Source: Acidothermales bacterium | GTDB taxonomy: Bacteria > Actinomycetota > Actinomycetes > Streptosporangiales > WHST01 | Direction: 5' to 3' | NCBI GenBank assembly: GCA_017354575.1 | Contig: JAFMQP010000155.1 | Coordinates: forward strand, 1-8,471 | Length of the DNA: 8,471 bases | Part shown: one piece after another, positions 6,777 through 8,471 of the stretch | How positions within the stretch are numbered: the stretch's first letter is position 1 | How the letters are laid out: every line of letters starts with the position of its first letter | Notes under the pieces: generated by a model | What the model was told of the DNA's origin: nothing | Seen by the model: the letters and a program-made list of their open reading frames with translations, nothing else | Databases searched by the model: none | Made by a program: the position numbers and the translations under genes

Positions 6777-7412
6777 TCACCAGGGGTGCTCGGCGCACCG
6801 GTCGCCCGCGGTGTCCGGCAGCAGCACGCAGCCGCACACCCGGCAGGTGCCCCACCGGCCGTACCACTCGCCGGTACGCCGGAACCGTCGCAGCGCCGAC
6901 TCCCACGCGGCCATGTCGGCCCGGTCGAGGTCGCCGTCCTCGTTCTCGACGTACGGGTGGCCGGGCTCGGCGCCGGCGAGGTACCCGGCGATCCAGTGGC
7001 GGGCGGCGTCCGACATCTCTCCCATCTCGCCGAGCGAGACGTTGTAGCCAACCTCGTCGTGCGGGCACCACGCCGCCATCCGCCCGACGAACGTGTGCCC
7101 GTTGCCGACGAGGAGGTCCCGGCCGCCGCAGCCCGCCTCGAACCACAGCCGCTCGTCGACCTCCGGCCTCGGCTCGTCCGGGAGCCGCTCCCAGCGCAGC
7201 GGCAGCGTCACCTTGCTGACGACGCAGGACGGGCGGGGGTCGTCCCGCGCCGGCCACCACGCGACGAGGTTGGCGCCGCGTTCGTGCGCATACGCGACGG
7301 CGTCGTCGCGCGACATCGGCTCCAGTCCGTCGTCGAGCAGCACGTCGACCTCGTCGGCGTCGATGCCCTCGTCGTACCTGAACAGGGAAAGCGACCACAT
7401 CCGCTCGGACAT
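6777..7412 (-). CDS. Unrecognised 211-aa protein with C-terminal Cys/His zinc-finger-like cluster
   Basis: I do not recognise this family. The protein is acidic and Trp-rich, with no signal peptide or membrane segment. The N-terminus (MSERMWSLSLFRYDEG) is followed by a region with LVAWWPARDD and a central block containing WFEAGCGG and MAAWCPHDEVGYNVSLGEM. A charged segment rich in Asp/Glu comes next, and then the C-terminal cluster Cys190, Cys193, Cys195, Cys206, His209. Its CX2C-X12-CX2H spacing suggests a bound zinc ion. The start ATG at 7412 gives a clean N-terminus; Met5 (7400) is the alternative. I see no clear Shine-Dalgarno, so it may be leaderless or use a weak site. The stop is within two bases of the reductase start, so the two are probably made together. 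A nucleic-acid or protein-binding role would be a guess. Confidence 0.75.
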   Translation of the reverse strand: MSERMWSLSLFRYDEGIDADEVDVLLDDGLEPMSRDDAVAYAHERGANLVAWWPARDDPRPSCVVSKVTLPLRWERLPDEPRPEVDERLWFEAGCGGRDLLVGNGHTFVGRMAAWCPHDEVGYNVSLGEMGEMSDAARHWIAGYLAGAEPGHPYVENEDGDLDRADMAAWESALRRFRRTGEWYGRWGTCRVCGCVLLPDTAGDRCAEHPW

Positions 7413-7554
7413 GGGTGTCAGGCTATGGGGCGTGTACGTCCTGCTCGTCGACAACCATGACTCGACTCCGACCCCGCGGACGAGTACGAGGAGATGCTGC
7501 GGCTGCTGCGTCCGGACGAGCTCAGCCGGCGTGACGCCGGAACGCCAGCCGTTC
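7411..7554 (+). pseudogene. Possible frame-broken remnant of a small gene
   Basis: Read from ATG 7411 (or GTG 7432) the product runs VYVLLVDNHDS and then turns into an Arg/Thr/Cys-rich, non-protein-like stretch. From about 7461 the neighbouring frame reads SDPADEYEEMLRLLRPDELS, an acidic amphipathic helix-like segment. That frame has 24 of 26 third positions G or C up to 7538, and it is closed upstream by a TGA at 7458-7460. Joining the two would need one inserted or two deleted bases near 7461-7466. The first segment resembles the LLVDNHDSFT start of PabA/TrpG-type glutamine amidotransferases, but the second does not continue that family. It may therefore be an unrelated small protein or chance. 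The right end is approximate, since the second frame stays open into the DUF385 gene. Confidence 0.3.
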
Positions 7555-7588
7555 CACCGGCCACGCCACCCCTCTCGACGGACCGGTG

Positions 7589-7597
7589 TGGCATGAT
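7589..7597 (+). promoter_or_regulatory. Candidate extended -10 element for the DUF385 gene
   Basis: TGGCATGAT is a TGn motif directly followed by CATGAT, which matches TATAAT at four of six positions. It sits in a GC-rich stretch 37 bases before the ATG at 7635. Transcription would start near 7604. I see no good -35 at normal spacing, which an extended -10 can tolerate. Confidence 0.3.
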
Positions 7598-7620
7598 TCG
7601 CCGGCCGCGGGTTTCGCGCG

Positions 7621-7626
7621 AGGAGG
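7621..7626 (+). promoter_or_regulatory. Strong Shine-Dalgarno deciding the DUF385 start
   Basis: AGGAGG lies eight bases before the ATG at 7635. It rules in favour of that start over the in-frame ATG at 7494 (47 residues longer) and over GTG at 7629, which would be only two bases away. Confidence 0.8.
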
Positions 7627-7634
7627 CGGTGACG

Positions 7635-8018
7635 ATGGTGCTGTCGCGCAGGATGGCGCGGTTCAACAAGGTGGTGACGCACCGGGTCACCGGGCTGTGG
7701 GTCCGCCATCTGCCGGGCTGGGGCGTGGTCTGTCACCGGGGCCGCAGGTCGGGTCGCGCGTTCGAGACGCAGGTGAACGTCTTCCGCCGGCCGGGCGGCT
7801 ACGTCGTCGCGCTCACCTACGGCCCGGACACCGACTGGGTGAACAACGTGCTCGCCGCGGGCGAGTGCGACCTCGTCACCAGGCACCGGCGCGTCCACCT
7901 CGTCGACCCCCGAGTGGTGCGCGACCCGGCGATGACGCACATGCCGCCGGTCGTCCGCACGATCCTGTCGCTGAACAGGGTGACCGAGTTCCTCTACCTC
8001 GACGAGGCACCCACCTAG
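7635..8018 (+). CDS. DUF385/nitroreductase-family deazaflavin-dependent oxidoreductase, 127 aa
   Basis: Small split-barrel protein of the family that includes mycobacterial Ddn and related F420H2-dependent reductases. Recognisable features are the HRGRRSGR segment (about 36-43), corresponding to the conserved G-R-x-S/T-G-x-x cofactor-binding stretch, then TQVNVFRRPGGYVVAL and the typical TYGPDTDWVNNVLAAG block (about 63-78) followed by a DPR motif. Members reduce quinones, nitro compounds or other acceptors using F420, or bind a flavin or heme-type cofactor. The actual acceptor is unknown here. The length is at the short end of the family but the core is complete. The start is fixed by AGGAGG eight bases upstream. 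The gene appears monocistronic and converges on the asparagine synthetase with an 8-base gap. F420 use is inferred from family membership, not from a linked cofactor gene. Confidence 0.85.
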   Translation: MVLSRRMARFNKVVTHRVTGLWVRHLPGWGVVCHRGRRSGRAFETQVNVFRRPGGYVVALTYGPDTDWVNNVLAAGECDLVTRHRRVHLVDPRVVRDPAMTHMPPVVRTILSLNRVTEFLYLDEAPT

Positions 8019-8026
8019 GCGTCCGC

Positions 8027-8471
8027 TCAGACGCGGCCGTCGGCCCAGCGGCCGGTGACGGCGTCCACCTGGTCGGGCCGGGCGAACCGCTTGTCGAGAA
8101 GGTCGGCGTACCACTGCGCCTCGTCGAGGTTCGCGGCAGCCGCCGCGCTGGGCAGGAACGTGCTGGTGCCACTTCCCTCGTCGAACTGCGCCTTGGTCCG
8201 CCAGACCACCTCGTCGGGCAGCAGACCGGCGGCCGCCGCGCGCAGCACCCACTTCTCGACGAGCTCGTCGCTGCCGGGCGCGTACTGCTTCAGCCGCGGG
8301 TGGATGGTCATCGCCTCGGCGATGACGGCCCTGTCGAGGAACGGCACCCGGGCCTCGACGCCGTGCGCCATCGACATGCGGTCGACGCGCTGCAGGTTGG
8401 CGTTGTGCATGTTCGACAGCGACCGCCGCAGCTCGGCGTGCAACTGCTCGGGGTCGCCGTAGTCGGCGTAG
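8027..8471 (-). CDS. asnB: Asparagine synthetase (glutamine-hydrolysing), C-terminal part only
   Basis: C-terminal about 147 residues of a class-II glutamine-dependent asparagine synthetase, which makes asparagine from aspartate, ATP and glutamine in the cytosol. The gene is cut by the right edge of the window: the reading frame is open through 8471, so the N-terminal glutaminase domain and the ATP-pyrophosphatase loop lie outside. Diagnostic is NLQRVDRMSMAHGVEARVPF followed by LD, the conserved synthetase-domain block. EKWVLRAA and WRTKAQFDEGSGTSTFL follow, matching the AsnB pattern of EKWxLR and WRxKxQFxxGxG. The TTG at 8443 is internal, not a start. The stop TGA is at 8027-8029. The closest branch looks like E. 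coli AsnB/plant-type enzymes rather than the beta-lactam synthetases, though a natural-product amidotransferase relative is not excluded from this fragment. Confidence 0.9.
   Translation of the reverse strand, partial: YADYGDPEQLHAELRRSLSNMHNANLQRVDRMSMAHGVEARVPFLDRAVIAEAMTIHPRLKQYAPGSDELVEKWVLRAAAAGLLPDEVVWRTKAQFDEGSGTSTFLPSAAAAANLDEAQWYADLLDKRFARPDQVDAVTGRWADGRV

Larger units (their letters stand above)
7413..7634. other. Intergenic region with a coding remnant and DUF385 gene promoter
   Basis: This 222-base gap lies between a leftward gene starting at 7412 and a rightward gene starting at 7635. It contains a probable frame-broken coding remnant (about 7411-7554), an extended -10-like element at 7589-7597 and an AGGAGG at 7621-7626. 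I found no convincing leftward promoter for the gene at 7412. Confidence 0.6.

Noticed and set aside
6775..7398. A 208-residue N-terminal extension of the aldo/keto reductase open frame.
   Set aside because: The extension is Arg/Gly-rich and out of phase with the coherent 211-aa gene. The reductase fold begins normally at ATG 6774.
7494..7634. A 47-residue N-terminal extension of the DUF385 protein from ATG 7494.
   Set aside because: AGGAGG sits eight bases before ATG 7635. The extension turns Pro/Thr-rich after about 15 residues and is not typical of the family.
7413..8252. Minus-strand extension of the 211-aa protein's frame upstream to 8252.
   Set aside because: It is antisense to the well-supported DUF385 gene, with low-complexity composition. 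Protein-like sequence starts at MSERMW.
1..8471. CRISPR arrays, tRNA/rRNA genes, insertion sequence ends, toxin-antitoxin or phage-defence genes.
   Set aside because: I looked for regularly spaced repeats, cloverleaf-like arms, transposase motifs and short paired genes, and saw none.

Overview
The window is strongly GC-rich, with nearly all third codon positions G or C, GTG and TTG among the candidate starts, and a small deazaflavin (F420)-type oxidoreductase. Together these point to a chromosomal segment of a high-GC actinomycete (Actinomycetota). The genus cannot be told from the sequence. I see no rRNA, tRNA, CRISPR array, insertion sequence or phage gene.

Left part (1-3982): a complete single-chain transketolase reads leftward (1860 to 25). 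It is separated by a 262-base divergent intergenic region from a secreted BNR/Asp-box beta-propeller protein reading rightward (2123 to 3982). The intergenic region holds a plausible -35/-10 pair for the propeller gene, an 8-bp perfect inverted repeat just before its ribosome binding site, and a small hairpin in the transketolase leader.

Middle part (3995-7412): three genes read leftward and look like one transcription unit. In transcription order they are an unrecognised 211-residue protein with a C-terminal zinc-finger-like Cys/His cluster (7412 to 6777), an aldo/keto reductase of the aldose/fucose dehydrogenase-like branch whose start is coupled to the preceding stop (6774 to 5806), and a 14-helix DHA2-type MFS exporter (5767 to 3995). 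An AT-rich dyad straddles the reductase stop codon. It creates a rare TTA leucine codon and may be an operator or promoter for the exporter. The exporter ends 12 bases from the end of the propeller gene, tail to tail, with a stem-loop bridging the two stops.

Right part (7413-8471): a 222-base gap contains what looks like a short frame-broken coding remnant. It is followed by a small DUF385/deazaflavin-dependent oxidoreductase (7635 to 8018) with a near-ideal Shine-Dalgarno sequence. This gene converges, with an 8-base gap, on the C-terminal end of a glutamine-hydrolysing asparagine synthetase that runs off the right edge.

Functionally this looks like ordinary accessory metabolism (pentose-phosphate enzyme, secreted propeller, oxidoreductase plus exporter, F420-type enzyme, amide synthetase). 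I found no convincing new multi-gene system. The points most worth a second look are the coupled unknown zinc-ribbon protein/reductase/exporter unit, the TTA-containing dyad at its internal junction, the frame-broken remnant at 7411-7554, and the animal-like sequence of the transketolase.
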